A stretch of 64,000 nt of DNA, from NCBI GenBank assembly GCA_052161605.1, contig CP197409.1; one strand, 5' to 3'. This DNA is from JBKCUI01 sp052161605 (lineage in GTDB: Bacteria; Planctomycetota; Planctomycetia; Pirellulales; Pirellulaceae). Under the pieces are notes generated by a model. That model was not told the DNA's origin. It was given only the letters and a program-made list of their open reading frames with translations, and did not search any database. Below, piece by piece: positions 33,985-43,498 of this stretch. The position numbers were made by a program, and so were the translations under genes. Each line of letters opens with the position of its first letter. Within the stretch, counting starts at the first letter, position 1.

Positions 33985-35457
33985 TTACCGAAGCGCGACT
34001 CGGGGCACGTATCCGATCTCTCGGTGTAGCTCGTGAGCGATGCGAAGCAGCTTAGATTCCTGAAGCGGGGCAGCTTGGAATTGGATGCCGATGGGAAGGC
34101 CAGACGAGTGAGGCAGAACCGGAATCGATAGAGCAGGAACGCCTGCTAGATTCGCACTGACGGTGTAGAGGTCTTCTAAATACATTTGAACCGGATCGTT
34201 CACCTTTTCTCCCAGCGTAAATGGAGTGGTCGGGGTGGTCGGGCCGAGAATTGCATCCACCTGCTGAAAGGCTTGGTCGTAATCGTTGCGAATCAATCGT
34301 CGAACCTGCAATGCCTTAACATAATATTTGTCACTGTAGCCGGCGCTCAAAGCAAAAGTGCCCAGCATGATGCGTCGCTTAACCTCGGGGCCGAATCCGA
34401 GCGATCGACTACTCTTATACATCGCGACAAGTGGAGAGTCCTCGCCCGACTTCGGTGCATCGGCACGATAACCGTAGTGGGCACCGTCGTAGCGAGATAG
34501 ATTGCTGCTCGCTTCACTAGGGGCAACAATGTAATAGGTTGCGACCGCATACTTGTGGTGCGGCATGTCCAGTTCGACAATGGTGTGCCCCATTTTCCGC
34601 AGAAGCTCCATCGCATTCAGAATCGCGTTCCTCAGCTCTTCATCCAGCGAGGGATGCTCCAGGTGTTCACGTACGATGCCAACTCTAAAGGTGGTCGGCT
34701 CGCCTGTAAGTCCCGCGAGGAAGTCTTCTGCTGGGGTGTTGATGCTCGTAGAGTCTTTAGGATCATGGCCCGCGATGAGATTGAGACTCATGGCAAGATC
34801 CACAACCGTTCGGCCAAACGGCCCGATCTGATCGAGGCTACTAGCGTAGGCGACCAATCCGTAGCGACTGACTCGTCCGTAGGTGGGTTTTAATCCACAA
34901 ACACCGCAGAAGGCGGCGGGCTGCCGGATGGAGCCACCAGTATCGCTACCGAGCGAGATCGGTGACAGCAACGCGGCGACAGCTGCTGCGGAGCCACCGC
35001 TACTGCCGCCACAAGTTCTCGACGGATCCCACGGATTTCGACTAACACCGAAGCAGCTCGTTTCGGTCGAGCCTCCCATCGCGAACTCGTCCAAATTCGT
35101 TTTTCCTAAAATCACCATCCCAGCACGTCGGATCCGGCTAATGACATCTGCATCAAACGGGGAACGATAATCACTTAGGATTCGAGATCCGCATGTCGTG
35201 GGAGTCCCCTTGGTACAGATATTGTCCTTGATCGAGATTGGCATCCCATCCAAAGGGCTCAAACACTCTCCCCTCGATCGTCGAGCATCCGAATCTTGTG
35301 CGGCTTCGAGAGCCCCAGAACCATCCACATAAACAAAAGAGTTGATCTGTGGATCGATGCGGTTGATGCGATCCAGATAAAATCGGGTCAACTCGAGGCT
35401 CGAAATCTGTTTGGATGCAAGATGTTCAGCAATAACTTGTAGCGATTCAAATTCCAT
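33985..35457 (-). CDS. gatA: Asp-tRNA(Asn)/Glu-tRNA(Gln) amidotransferase subunit A
   Basis: Amidase subunit that releases ammonia from glutamine for transamidation of mischarged tRNAs. The 490 residues have the catalytic Lys in PISIKDNICTKG, the Ser-Ser of the triad in CGGSSGGSAAAVAA and GSDTGGSIRQPAAFCG, and the family C-terminus with LPIGIQFQ. ATG 35457 is chosen; a TTG at 35478 adds seven residues without homology. No gatB or gatC gene is adjacent, although gatC often sits next to gatA. It is divergent from the AAA+ gene. Confidence 0.93.
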   Translation of the reverse strand: MEFESLQVIAEHLASKQISSLELTRFYLDRINRIDPQINSFVYVDGSGALEAAQDSDARRSRGECLSPLDGMPISIKDNICTKGTPTTCGSRILSDYRSPFDADVISRIRRAGMVILGKTNLDEFAMGGSTETSCFGVSRNPWDPSRTCGGSSGGSAAAVAALLSPISLGSDTGGSIRQPAAFCGVCGLKPTYGRVSRYGLVAYASSLDQIGPFGRTVVDLAMSLNLIAGHDPKDSTSINTPAEDFLAGLTGEPTTFRVGIVREHLEHPSLDEELRNAILNAMELLRKMGHTIVELDMPHHKYAVATYYIVAPSEASSNLSRYDGAHYGYRADAPKSGEDSPLVAMYKSSRSLGFGPEVKRRIMLGTFALSAGYSDKYYVKALQVRRLIRNDYDQAFQQVDAILGPTTPTTPFTLGEKVNDPVQMYLEDLYTVSANLAGVPALSIPVLPHSSGLPIGIQFQAAPLQESKLLRIAHELHREIGYVPRVALR

Positions 35458-35588
35458 GATTGCCAAAGAATACCACAAGGCTCGTTTCGAACAAAGGCAA
35501 GAGTCTGCTAGAATACAGGCCGATTTGGGATACTTCTAAACCGCCACGTGCAACCTTTTGCTGCCCCTTTACCTCGTCCTATTTTACA

Positions 35589-37385
35589 ATGACCACCGCA
35601 CAGACCCCTCAGTTGCCAACCAACGATCTTCCTGCAGCTACCTATCCATTTTTTTCCCAGTTGGCCAGGGTGATCAACTCCGGGCAATCGAAATCAATCG
35701 TGCTGTCGGGGAATATCTATGATCTTTATTTCGATGGTCGCCAGTACGTACCCTTGATTCCCTTTCTCCGGTCCAAAACGAAAGTACCCGGGCTGATCCA
35801 AGTTATCTACGAGTTGAATGGTCCGATACGAGTCAGCGACGAGGATCGGGTGCGATTGCGAGAAGCCTGGACCGCTTGGAAGAACGGAGTCGCCATCGAT
35901 GTGATTGCCATGCGTGAAGTGCTCAACGATGGCAGCAAGTTCGATTTACGACGCCGGGAGTTTGATCAGTATTTGAGAGATGCGATCGGCAACACGACAC
36001 AAGCTTTAGAGTTCTTGCGACAGTTGACTATCTGTTCCCGGGAGACATTGCGGGAAAGCTTGATCATCCTGATCGAGGGTGCCGACATGATGCTTCCCGC
36101 TGGGGATGGTGATGTCGCCAAACTAAACGATGCACAGTTGCGGCGCATCGCGATCGTGACCGATTGGTTCAGCAATCCCGAGTTCTTCGCTGGTAAGGAT
36201 GCGGTTGTCTTGATCGCAGAATCTCGCAGCATGATTCACCCGCGAGTTTCTCGCTTACCACAGGTTCTCTCGGTCGAGATTCCGAGCCCGAACTTGGAGT
36301 CTCGCAAACATTTTGTGACGACTCACGTTATGTCTAACCCCACCTCGAAGAAACACAATGTCGATTTGGTTGCCGATGCGACCGCTGGTCTCAGCCTGCA
36401 CGCCCTCCGGCAACTCATGCTCTCGGCTGACTACACGCAAAAAGAAATTGATCGCCAGGACACGACCTTGCAAGTCGAAGCATTCATTCAGAGTCAATTG
36501 GGAGAGGATGTTATCGAGTTCAAGAAACCATCGCACCGCTTGTCGGATTGTGTGGGATTTAGCAAACTGAAAGAATTCTTGGCTTCGTACCTAATACCTC
36601 GAATGAAATTGCCAGACGATCGGGCGTTGCCTGGTGCTGCGATTGCAGGACCAATTGGAGGTGGTAAGACCTTTATCTTCGAAGCGGTTGCTGCGGAACT
36701 AGACATGCCCGTTCTGGTTTTGAAGAATATTCGGAGCCAATGGTTTGGGCAAACCGATGTGATTTTTGAAAGGCTCAAACGTGTACTCGAAGCACTGGAA
36801 AAAGTTCTCATCTTTGTCGACGAAGCCGATACGCAGTTTGGCAGCGTGGGGGCGGGGGCTCACGAAACCGAGCGTCGATTGACGGGTAAAATCCAAGGCA
36901 TGATGAGTGATACCAAACTGCGAGGTAAAGTGATCTGGCTCCTCATGACTGCCAGAATTCACCTCTTGTCTCCCGACATTCGGCGACCCGGGCGCGTCGG
37001 TGATTTGATCATTCCGGTACTCGACCCCGTTGGCGAAGATCGGAAAGAATTTATTCGCTGGATGCTCAAACCCACGAACCTCGCGAATGACGAGTTGGTC
37101 GATTGGCTCGATTCCGAGGGATTGGAGCAAGACTACTCCTCTGCGGGATTTGCGGCCCTGCGGAGTCAGTTTCGAGCGATTCCACCCAAGGACGAAGCCG
37201 AGCTCAAAGAAATGATTCGCGATTTTATCCAGCCCGCGATCAAGCAGACCCGTCGCTATCAAACCTTGCAAGCCCTCGTGAATTGCACGCGTCGATCTCT
37301 GCTACCGGATCCGAACATCTCCGACGAAGATCGCGAGCTTATGGAACAAGAAATTCGACAATTGGAAGCGATGGGGATCAGCTAA
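35589..37385 (+). CDS. AAA+ ATPase (Ycf46-like)
   Basis: A 598-residue ATPase. The N-terminal 330 residues form a degenerate AAA-like region (SIVLSGNIYDLYF, LIILIEGADMML, VVLIAESRSMIHP) without an intact Walker A. The C-terminal AAA+ domain is intact: Walker A GPIGGGKTFIFEA (about 358), Walker B VLIFVDEAD, and an arginine-finger-like RRPGRVGD. This tandem layout matches the Ycf46 family of plastids and cyanobacteria, whose role is not settled. ATG 35589 is chosen over a frame open to 35460, since the added part looks non-coding. It ends 11 bases before the ABC-2 permease gene, which argues for co-expression. Confidence 0.82.
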   Translation: MTTAQTPQLPTNDLPAATYPFFSQLARVINSGQSKSIVLSGNIYDLYFDGRQYVPLIPFLRSKTKVPGLIQVIYELNGPIRVSDEDRVRLREAWTAWKNGVAIDVIAMREVLNDGSKFDLRRREFDQYLRDAIGNTTQALEFLRQLTICSRETLRESLIILIEGADMMLPAGDGDVAKLNDAQLRRIAIVTDWFSNPEFFAGKDAVVLIAESRSMIHPRVSRLPQVLSVEIPSPNLESRKHFVTTHVMSNPTSKKHNVDLVADATAGLSLHALRQLMLSADYTQKEIDRQDTTLQVEAFIQSQLGEDVIEFKKPSHRLSDCVGFSKLKEFLASYLIPRMKLPDDRALPGAAIAGPIGGGKTFIFEAVAAELDMPVLVLKNIRSQWFGQTDVIFERLKRVLEALEKVLIFVDEADTQFGSVGAGAHETERRLTGKIQGMMSDTKLRGKVIWLLMTARIHLLSPDIRRPGRVGDLIIPVLDPVGEDRKEFIRWMLKPTNLANDELVDWLDSEGLEQDYSSAGFAALRSQFRAIPPKDEAELKEMIRDFIQPAIKQTRRYQTLQALVNCTRRSLLPDPNISDEDRELMEQEIRQLEAMGIS

Positions 37386-37396
37386 CGACGCCAATT

Positions 37397-39037
37397 ATGC
37401 TTTTCAAAAACAACCCTGTCCTGCAACGTGAACTGATTGTCAATCTGCGTACACCGCGAGCATTCTTGTTGATGCTCGTGTACCAGGTAGCTTTGGCTGC
37501 GGTCGTACTCATCGCCTATCCGAGGGATGAGAAGATCGATTTGAGTCGCGAGTCCGCTTCGGCGCAGAGGCTTGTTGATTTTTTCTTTGTCGGGCAATTT
37601 GCGATCGCTTCATTAATGGCCCCTAGCTTTACGGCTGGGTCGATTACAGGGGAAAAGGAACGTAAGACGTATGAGATGTTGCTCGCCAGCCCACTGCGAC
37701 CGTCGGTGATTGTGTCGGGCAAGCTCATAGCGGCCTTAACTCACCTCGTGGTCTTGGTGTGCGGGTCGCTGCCCATCATTATGTTATGCTTGCCGCTGGG
37801 AGGGGTTTCCATCTACGAGCTTTTGGCTGCTTACGTGGGCTTGCTGTTTGCAATCTATCTTTTTGGAGCGATCAGCATGTTTTGCTCCAGCTACTTCAAA
37901 AGAACGAGCTCCTCGTTGGTAGTAAGCTATGTGTTGATTTTGCCGATCCTTATTGCGGGAGTCGTGACCTGGTTAACCCTGGCGCAGCAAGCGGATTTGA
38001 GATTGGTTATCACGATCACAGTTATTCCGGCGGTTAGTCTCATATTGGGCTCGATGCTTTTGGGGATTACTGGGCATCGACTGTTGTATCCACCGGATAT
38101 CGGCAGCCAGGGAAGTGATGTGATCGATCTGGAGCATGAACAAAAGAATGCGGTGGGCTTGGTCATTCAACGCGACCAGTTCCCCGATAACTTGTTTGCT
38201 CCGCCAAGGCGCAAATCCTTGATGGCTGACAACGCGAATCCGGTCTATGACAAAGAGATGCACGCCGAACTGTTTAGCCAAGGCAGCTTGATGCTGCGGC
38301 TAGTCATTCAAATAAGTATGGCGCTCGCGATCCCGTTGATGGCAGTGTTTCTGTTTTTCGATCCCAGCCAAGCGGCCTACTACGCGGGCTTTGTCTTGAC
38401 GTTTAATTTACTGGTCGCGCCGGTGTTTGTCGCCGGCAGCATTACCAGCGAGCGCGAACGTCAAACGATTGATCTGTTGCTAACAACAACCGTCACATCA
38501 TGGCAGATTCTGTGGGGTAAACTACTAGCGGGGTATCGGATCTCAGCGGTACTGACGCTCTTTATTATGTTTCCACTCATTCTGGCTTTGGTCCCGATAA
38601 CGCCGCTTTACGAAAATTGGCCTTCCATGCTGGCCTATTTTGGAATCTGTTTTGTTGCCTCGGTGTTCAACACGGTACTCGCATTGTTTTTATCGACGCT
38701 GGTACGCAAAACGAGCACCGCGATGATGCTGACCTATGTTATTTTGCTAGGGCTTTATTGCCTGCCAGTAGCGATTTACTTCCTGTTTTGGGTGTTCCAG
38801 CCCGAGCTGGTCGAGAATCCGAATTTTCGGTTCATAGGAATCACAAGCCCATTGATGGCGGTAGATAGTGCTCCGCTGAATTCCATGCCGTCCGTTTACG
38901 GCGAGAGGACGGCTAAAGAAGGATCTTGGGCGTTTATGGCGGGGTATACGGTTGTGACTCTCCTGATGACCGGTGTTTTGCTGGGAATCAACGTGTGGTT
39001 ATTCCAAGCTCGTTGGCGATTAACGGGTCGCGGATAG
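37397..39037 (+). CDS. ABC-2 type permease with two repeated halves
   Basis: A 546-residue membrane protein with about twelve helices. Two ABC-2 permease modules are fused: the motif FTAGSITGEKERKTYEML (about residue 78) recurs as FVAGSITSERERQTIDLL (about residue 344), each following the second helix of its half. A hydrophilic loop of about 60 residues lies between the halves. The substrate is unknown; similar proteins resemble the GldF/NatB-type exporters. No ABC ATPase gene is adjacent; the upstream gene is an AAA+ protein of another family. The C-terminus is cytoplasmic and short. Confidence 0.85.
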   Translation: MLFKNNPVLQRELIVNLRTPRAFLLMLVYQVALAAVVLIAYPRDEKIDLSRESASAQRLVDFFFVGQFAIASLMAPSFTAGSITGEKERKTYEMLLASPLRPSVIVSGKLIAALTHLVVLVCGSLPIIMLCLPLGGVSIYELLAAYVGLLFAIYLFGAISMFCSSYFKRTSSSLVVSYVLILPILIAGVVTWLTLAQQADLRLVITITVIPAVSLILGSMLLGITGHRLLYPPDIGSQGSDVIDLEHEQKNAVGLVIQRDQFPDNLFAPPRRKSLMADNANPVYDKEMHAELFSQGSLMLRLVIQISMALAIPLMAVFLFFDPSQAAYYAGFVLTFNLLVAPVFVAGSITSERERQTIDLLLTTTVTSWQILWGKLLAGYRISAVLTLFIMFPLILALVPITPLYENWPSMLAYFGICFVASVFNTVLALFLSTLVRKTSTAMMLTYVILLGLYCLPVAIYFLFWVFQPELVENPNFRFIGITSPLMAVDSAPLNSMPSVYGERTAKEGSWAFMAGYTVVTLLMTGVLLGINVWLFQARWRLTGRG

Positions 39038-39049
39038 GCTTCTCTCGCC

Positions 39050-40129
39050 TTAACCTGCCAGCTGTTCGAGGACTCTATCCGTGATCTCGACCGTGCCTGA
39101 CGATGGTGTGCCCTTGGCGACTAGATCCGCCGTTCGGTGCCCTGCGGCAAGAACCTTGCGTACCGCGTTCTCAATCAAGACAGCTTCGCTTTCGAGATGC
39201 AGCGAGTGACGAAGAAGCATGGCCGCTGCAAGAATCGTAGCTAGCGGATTCGCGATCCCTTTTCCAGCGATATCTGGTGCACTGCCGTGGATAGGTTCGT
39301 AAAGACCAGGCCCACTGCTTCCGAGCGATGCACTAGGCAACATGCCCAGTGATCCAGGCAACATCGATGCTTCGTCCGTTAGAATGTCCCCGAACATGTT
39401 GCTGGTGACCACCACGTCAAACGATCGTGGACGGCTGAGCAAATGCATGGCCATAGAATCGACGAGCACGACTTCGTATTCGAGATCCGAAAACTCTTCT
39501 GCCATGATCTTGGCAGAAACGCGTCGCCACAATCGCGATGCCTCGAGAACGTTAGCTTTGTCGACCATCGTGACTTTCTTGCGTCGACCGCGTGCCGCCG
39601 TCGCGGCCATGCGAACAATTCGCTCAATCTCCGAGGTTGTATAAACGGCAGTGCTGAACGATCGCTGTTGCCCATCCGGTAGCGTCTCGGTTCCTGACGG
39701 CCCAAAGTACAAGCCACCCGTCAGCTCGCGGAAAAACAGAATGTCCGTTCCTTCGATGATTTCCCGCTTGAGAGGAGACGCATCGAGCAATTCCGGAAAC
39801 GTTATGATGGGCCGAAGATTCGCGAACAGCCCGAGCTCCTTGCGTATGCGAAGCAAACCTGCCTCAGGCCGAGTTTTTGCATTCGGGTCATCCCACTTGG
39901 GCCCGCCAACCGCTCCCAACAAAATCGCATCGCAGCCAATGCATGCATCGACGGTTTCTTGAGGCAATGGATCCCCAGTCTCGTCGATAGCGACCCCGCC
40001 AATCTTCTTGGAGGAGAACTGAAAGTCGTGAGACCCAGACTTACCAACGTACTCGAGCACCCGCGTCGCTTGCGCGATCACTTCTGGGCCGATACCATCA
40101 CCTGGCAACAAAACGATATTTGCCTTCAA
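39050..40129 (-). CDS. leuB: 3-isopropylmalate dehydrogenase
   Basis: Third step of leucine biosynthesis: NAD-dependent oxidation and decarboxylation of 3-isopropylmalate. The 359 residues begin KANIVLLPGDGIGPEV. The substrate loop has RPEAGLLRIRKELGLFANLRP, the metal site is DSMAMHLL, and the signature NMFGDILTDEASMLPGSLGML and HGSAPDIAGKGIANP are present. The start is TTG 40129, preceded by AAAGGA at a good distance; the frame is open to 40276 but the extra part has no homology. No other leu genes are in the window. Confidence 0.95.
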   Translation of the reverse strand: MKANIVLLPGDGIGPEVIAQATRVLEYVGKSGSHDFQFSSKKIGGVAIDETGDPLPQETVDACIGCDAILLGAVGGPKWDDPNAKTRPEAGLLRIRKELGLFANLRPIITFPELLDASPLKREIIEGTDILFFRELTGGLYFGPSGTETLPDGQQRSFSTAVYTTSEIERIVRMAATAARGRRKKVTMVDKANVLEASRLWRRVSAKIMAEEFSDLEYEVVLVDSMAMHLLSRPRSFDVVVTSNMFGDILTDEASMLPGSLGMLPSASLGSSGPGLYEPIHGSAPDIAGKGIANPLATILAAAMLLRHSLHLESEAVLIENAVRKVLAAGHRTADLVAKGTPSSGTVEITDRVLEQLAG

Positions 40130-40209
40130 CGAACTATCCTTTGCGAAACGAAATCTATTGGGAGGGAAACTCTTGACTAAACGGGACCATGCTTTCGGCA
40201 AGGGACCTG

Positions 40210-41403
40210 TTACTTGCGACAACGAGAATGATTCATGGGCAACCATGCACCGTTTTGGGCGCTGCTGGCCACGCATTGTTGAATAAAATACATGCCCTCA
40301 ACACCATCGTGCACGTTTGGATAAACGGTGTTCACCTTTTCAATCGACTTGCCCGACTCCACTTCGATCATAGCATCGAATGCCGCGCAGTAGATATTGG
40401 CAAAGGCTTCAAAGAAAGCCTCTGGGTGACCGCTAGGAAGTCGACATGCAGCACGACCGCATGCGTTCATGAATGGGGCGTTCGGGTCTCGCGTGTAGAG
40501 CTTGTGCGGTTGACCGTTTTGGCGAACCACCAAAACGTTGGGTTCTTCTTGACGCCAGGACAGCGATCCCTTGGTGCCATCGATCTCGATGGACAAATCG
40601 TTTTCACGGCCGTGACTGATTTGGCTAGCGGTTACCGTTCCGAGCCCACCGTTTTGATACTTGACGATGGCTGTTCCGTAATCGTCCAGCTTGCGACCAG
40701 GTTCAAAGATCTTAAGATGGCAGCTGATTTCTGCCGGCAAAAGACCGGTCATAAAGCGTCCCAAATTGTAAGCGTGCGTCGCGATGTCACCAAAGCATCC
40801 AGCTGCACCACTGGTCTTAGGATCGGTTCGCCAAGCCGCTTGCTTTTGATCTGATTCTTCCAGTCGAGTTCGCAACCAACCTTGAATATACTGCGATCGT
40901 ACTGCTTGGATTTCTCCTAGTTCGCCACTGAGAATCATCTCGCGTGCTTGTCGAACCAAAGGGTATCCGGTGTAGTTGTGGGTCAACGCGAAGACCGCTT
41001 TGCTTTGATCGACAACATTCGCAAGCTCTTCTGCTTGAGCCAAGTCAAAGGTCATCGGCTTGTCGCACATCACGTGAAAGCCAGCTTCTAAAGCAGCCTT
41101 GGCAACGTCAAAGTGCATGTGATTCGGAGTCGTAACAGAAACAAAATCGATTCGCTCTCCTTTGGGCTTCTTGCTTTCTTCAGCAAACATCTCTTGGAAC
41201 GAACCATACGCTCGGTCAGCAGGTACATCGTAGTCGGGCGCTGAAGCCTTAGATCGTTCTGGATTGCTGCTAAACGCGCCAGCTGCGACGGTAGCTCGAT
41301 TATCCAAGCAAGCTGCGATAGAGTGCACTTTGCCGATAAACGAGCCTTGTCCTCCACCGACAAGTCCCATTTTGAATTTGCGATTGAGAGGTCCGTTAGT
41401 CAT
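40210..41403 (-). CDS. Gfo/Idh/MocA-family oxidoreductase
   Basis: A 397-residue NAD(P)-dependent oxidoreductase. The nucleotide fold is MGLVGGGQGSFIGKVH. The cofactor/substrate motif is GFHVMCDKPMTFDLAQAEEL, with Lys of the EKP-type triad. The catalytic region includes GCFGDIATHAYNLGRFM, whose Asp/His pair is typical. Such enzymes act on sugars or inositols, and planctomycetes carry many copies. It is followed by leuB 80 bases downstream on the same strand. The terminal 20 residues (NGAWLPMNHS) suggest normal length. Confidence 0.92.
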   Translation of the reverse strand: MTNGPLNRKFKMGLVGGGQGSFIGKVHSIAACLDNRATVAAGAFSSNPERSKASAPDYDVPADRAYGSFQEMFAEESKKPKGERIDFVSVTTPNHMHFDVAKAALEAGFHVMCDKPMTFDLAQAEELANVVDQSKAVFALTHNYTGYPLVRQAREMILSGELGEIQAVRSQYIQGWLRTRLEESDQKQAAWRTDPKTSGAAGCFGDIATHAYNLGRFMTGLLPAEISCHLKIFEPGRKLDDYGTAIVKYQNGGLGTVTASQISHGRENDLSIEIDGTKGSLSWRQEEPNVLVVRQNGQPHKLYTRDPNAPFMNACGRAACRLPSGHPEAFFEAFANIYCAAFDAMIEVESGKSIEKVNTVYPNVHDGVEGMYFIQQCVASSAQNGAWLPMNHSRCRK

Positions 41404-41621
41404 GTTCTGTAACTCCTAGGTTGTTACTGGTTTGGGGAGGAACGCAAATACGCGAACACGTTGTCGCAGCAGTCTACCAATTTTGCCTACGATTTCTAGG
41501 TTCCATGGCTATGGGATAAGGAACCAAAAAAAGAAATAACCAATTCCCTGATTGACAATCGATCGCTGTTGCCAAAGAATGCATGCCTGAGGGACCAGAT
41601 CGCGCGGCAGGATGCCGCAAT

Positions 41622-42443
41622 TTATCGCTTCAGATTACGCTTTAAAATTTGATCGCCGAGCCATGGCCAAATGATGCGAATTGCGGCCAACCATTTGACT
41701 TTGTTTGGCAAGATCAACTGAGCTTTCCGTTCTAGTGCATTTCGCAAAATCGTTGTGCTTAAGTTTTCCGGATCTAGTAGCCGCAGCTTGGCACCACCAC
41801 CAGGCGCGTTAGCTCCGCTTTGCTCGATACCTCGGTCGCGAACTAATTCGTCGTATCGATTGTGACTATCATCTCTCTGGATGGGGCCGGGCGAGACAAG
41901 CAGCACATGTACGCCGCATTCCTCGAGCTCAAGTCGCAGCTGCGCTGAATAAGCCGCTAATGCAAATTTGGAAATGCAGTAGCCTCCCATCTGCGGCGAA
42001 GCGATAATACCGGCAAGCGAACCGATATTTACGACCACCCCCTGTGCCCTGACCAAGCTGGGAAGCAGAACTCTTGTCATGGTCGCTGCTGTCAGGACAT
42101 TGTCGCGGAACAGCGCCTCGAAGTCCTCTCGGCTCAACTGCTCCAACCGTCCACGATCCGATCGCCCGATAGCATTAATGAGCAAATCCACATTTTGCGT
42201 AGCCAGCCATTCTAAGAAATCCGACGATTCCTCAGGACGGATCGCATCCACGGAGAAAGTCTGCACCGGATTTTGCGAAAGAGGTTGGATACCTTGCGCC
42301 GCCTCGGTCAACCGTTCCTGAGATCGCCCTAGAATGGTGACCCTCGCTCCTTGTTTCGCTGCCGCTTTGGCAATGTGCAACCCGAGGCCGCTGCTGCCAC
42401 CACTTACTACAACCGTTTTGTCCAGCCAAGAATCGCGACCCAT
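41622..42443 (-). CDS. Short-chain dehydrogenase/reductase
   Basis: A 273-residue SDR enzyme. The cofactor motif is VVSGGSSGLGLHIAK, NAIGR stands in place of NNAG, and the catalytic Ser-Tyr-Lys are in VNIGSLAG and GGYCISKFA, where Tyr and Lys are three residues apart as required. VSPGPIQRD follows. The last 40 residues include a hydrophobic stretch (WLAAIRIIWPWLGDQIL), typical of membrane-associated DHRS7-like SDRs. ATG 42443 lies seven bases after the nitrilase stop, whose own bases supply the AAGGG site. Confidence 0.9.
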   Translation of the reverse strand: MGRDSWLDKTVVVSGGSSGLGLHIAKAAAKQGARVTILGRSQERLTEAAQGIQPLSQNPVQTFSVDAIRPEESSDFLEWLATQNVDLLINAIGRSDRGRLEQLSREDFEALFRDNVLTAATMTRVLLPSLVRAQGVVVNIGSLAGIIASPQMGGYCISKFALAAYSAQLRLELEECGVHVLLVSPGPIQRDDSHNRYDELVRDRGIEQSGANAPGGGAKLRLLDPENLSTTILRNALERKAQLILPNKVKWLAAIRIIWPWLGDQILKRNLKR

Positions 42444-42450
42444 GTGTCCC

Positions 42451-43317
42451 TTACGATTCTGTATCACGAATCAAAGAATGCGGTTGCGTGATCGCGTGAT
42501 AGCTCTCTGGTCGTCGATCAGCCCAGCGATCAATGACATGCTCCTTTGGAACACGAACCAACCGCTTGTTCCGAGCTCGTTCCATGTCGATCTCCGTAGT
42601 GATGATGCATTCCTTTTCGTGAGGCGCATCGGCTAATGGCAATCCGTTGGGGTCGCAAATTCTTGATTGACCTATGAACCGGAATCCTCTTTCGAGTCCT
42701 ATCCGATTAACACTCATAAAATAGACATTGTTCTCCAAGGCCCGGGCGTTTGGTAAGTATTTCGCAAAAGTGTCTGCTCCCGGCGGCCAGTTGGTAGGCA
42801 AGATGAGTAGATCGGCACCCTCGAGCGCTAGACAGCGAGACGACTCCGGAAATGATGCGTCGTAACAAATATGGACTCCCACCTTCAATCCATCAGCATC
42901 AAACGCTTGATAGGGCTCGGTTCCTGGTAACGTGAATCGATCGATACCGAGGAACGGCAAGTGAATTTTTCGATAACAACCGACCACGCCGTTTGGTCCA
43001 ACCAATGGACAACTGTTGTAGACACCACCTGTCGGCGAAAGCTCCAGCATTCCGAAAGCGACAAATTTTCCGGTCGACCTGCACCAACGAACGACTTCCT
43101 GCACCGAATCTCCATCCAGGGTTTCGGCAATAGCGATTCCTTCCGCGAGGCTTGCAAAGCAATATCCCGAAAGCATGCACTCCGGGAACACGACGAGATG
43201 ACTAGCTCGCAATTCCTCTTTATTTAGCCATGCAAACATCCGATCCAGGTTCTCTTTGGGCTTGGCGAAAGAGACGTCCGTCTGGACTCCACTGACAATT
43301 CGTATGTTACTGCTCAT
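42451..43317 (-). CDS. Carbon-nitrogen hydrolase (nitrilase superfamily)
   Basis: A 288-residue amidase/nitrilase-fold enzyme with the Glu-Lys-Cys triad: Glu in LVVFPECMLSGY, Lys in GCYRKIHLP and Cys in VGVHICYDASFPESSR. A downstream conserved NRALENNVYFMSVN-type segment (as PNARALENN) confirms the family. The substrate is unknown. ATG 43317 is chosen with GGA upstream; a TTG at 43329 is also possible. It precedes the SDR gene by seven bases and follows the 5-oxoprolinase gene by 181 bases on the same strand, so a shared catabolic role for amide or cyclic amide compounds is possible. Confidence 0.9.
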   Translation of the reverse strand: MSSNIRIVSGVQTDVSFAKPKENLDRMFAWLNKEELRASHLVVFPECMLSGYCFASLAEGIAIAETLDGDSVQEVVRWCRSTGKFVAFGMLELSPTGGVYNSCPLVGPNGVVGCYRKIHLPFLGIDRFTLPGTEPYQAFDADGLKVGVHICYDASFPESSRCLALEGADLLILPTNWPPGADTFAKYLPNARALENNVYFMSVNRIGLERGFRFIGQSRICDPNGLPLADAPHEKECIITTEIDMERARNKRLVRVPKEHVIDRWADRRPESYHAITQPHSLIRDTES

Positions 43318-43498
43318 CGACGATTCCAATTCCAGGGAAATTTGTACTGCAAATCTATTTTTCCAATCAGCCAGACCGTGGACGGAGTAATAGTAGCTTG
43401 AAAAGAATGACCTGGATAGTAGACAAGATGGGAGGCCACTGACTGGGTGTGCGGCCAGTTAATATAGCCTGTTGGCGAACGATTCCTATTTGCCGTTT

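Noticed and set aside
37103..37396. Extension of the ABC-2 permease by 98 codons upstream
   Set aside because: The extension overlaps the AAA+ gene in another frame; ATG 37397 directly precedes the first membrane helix region.
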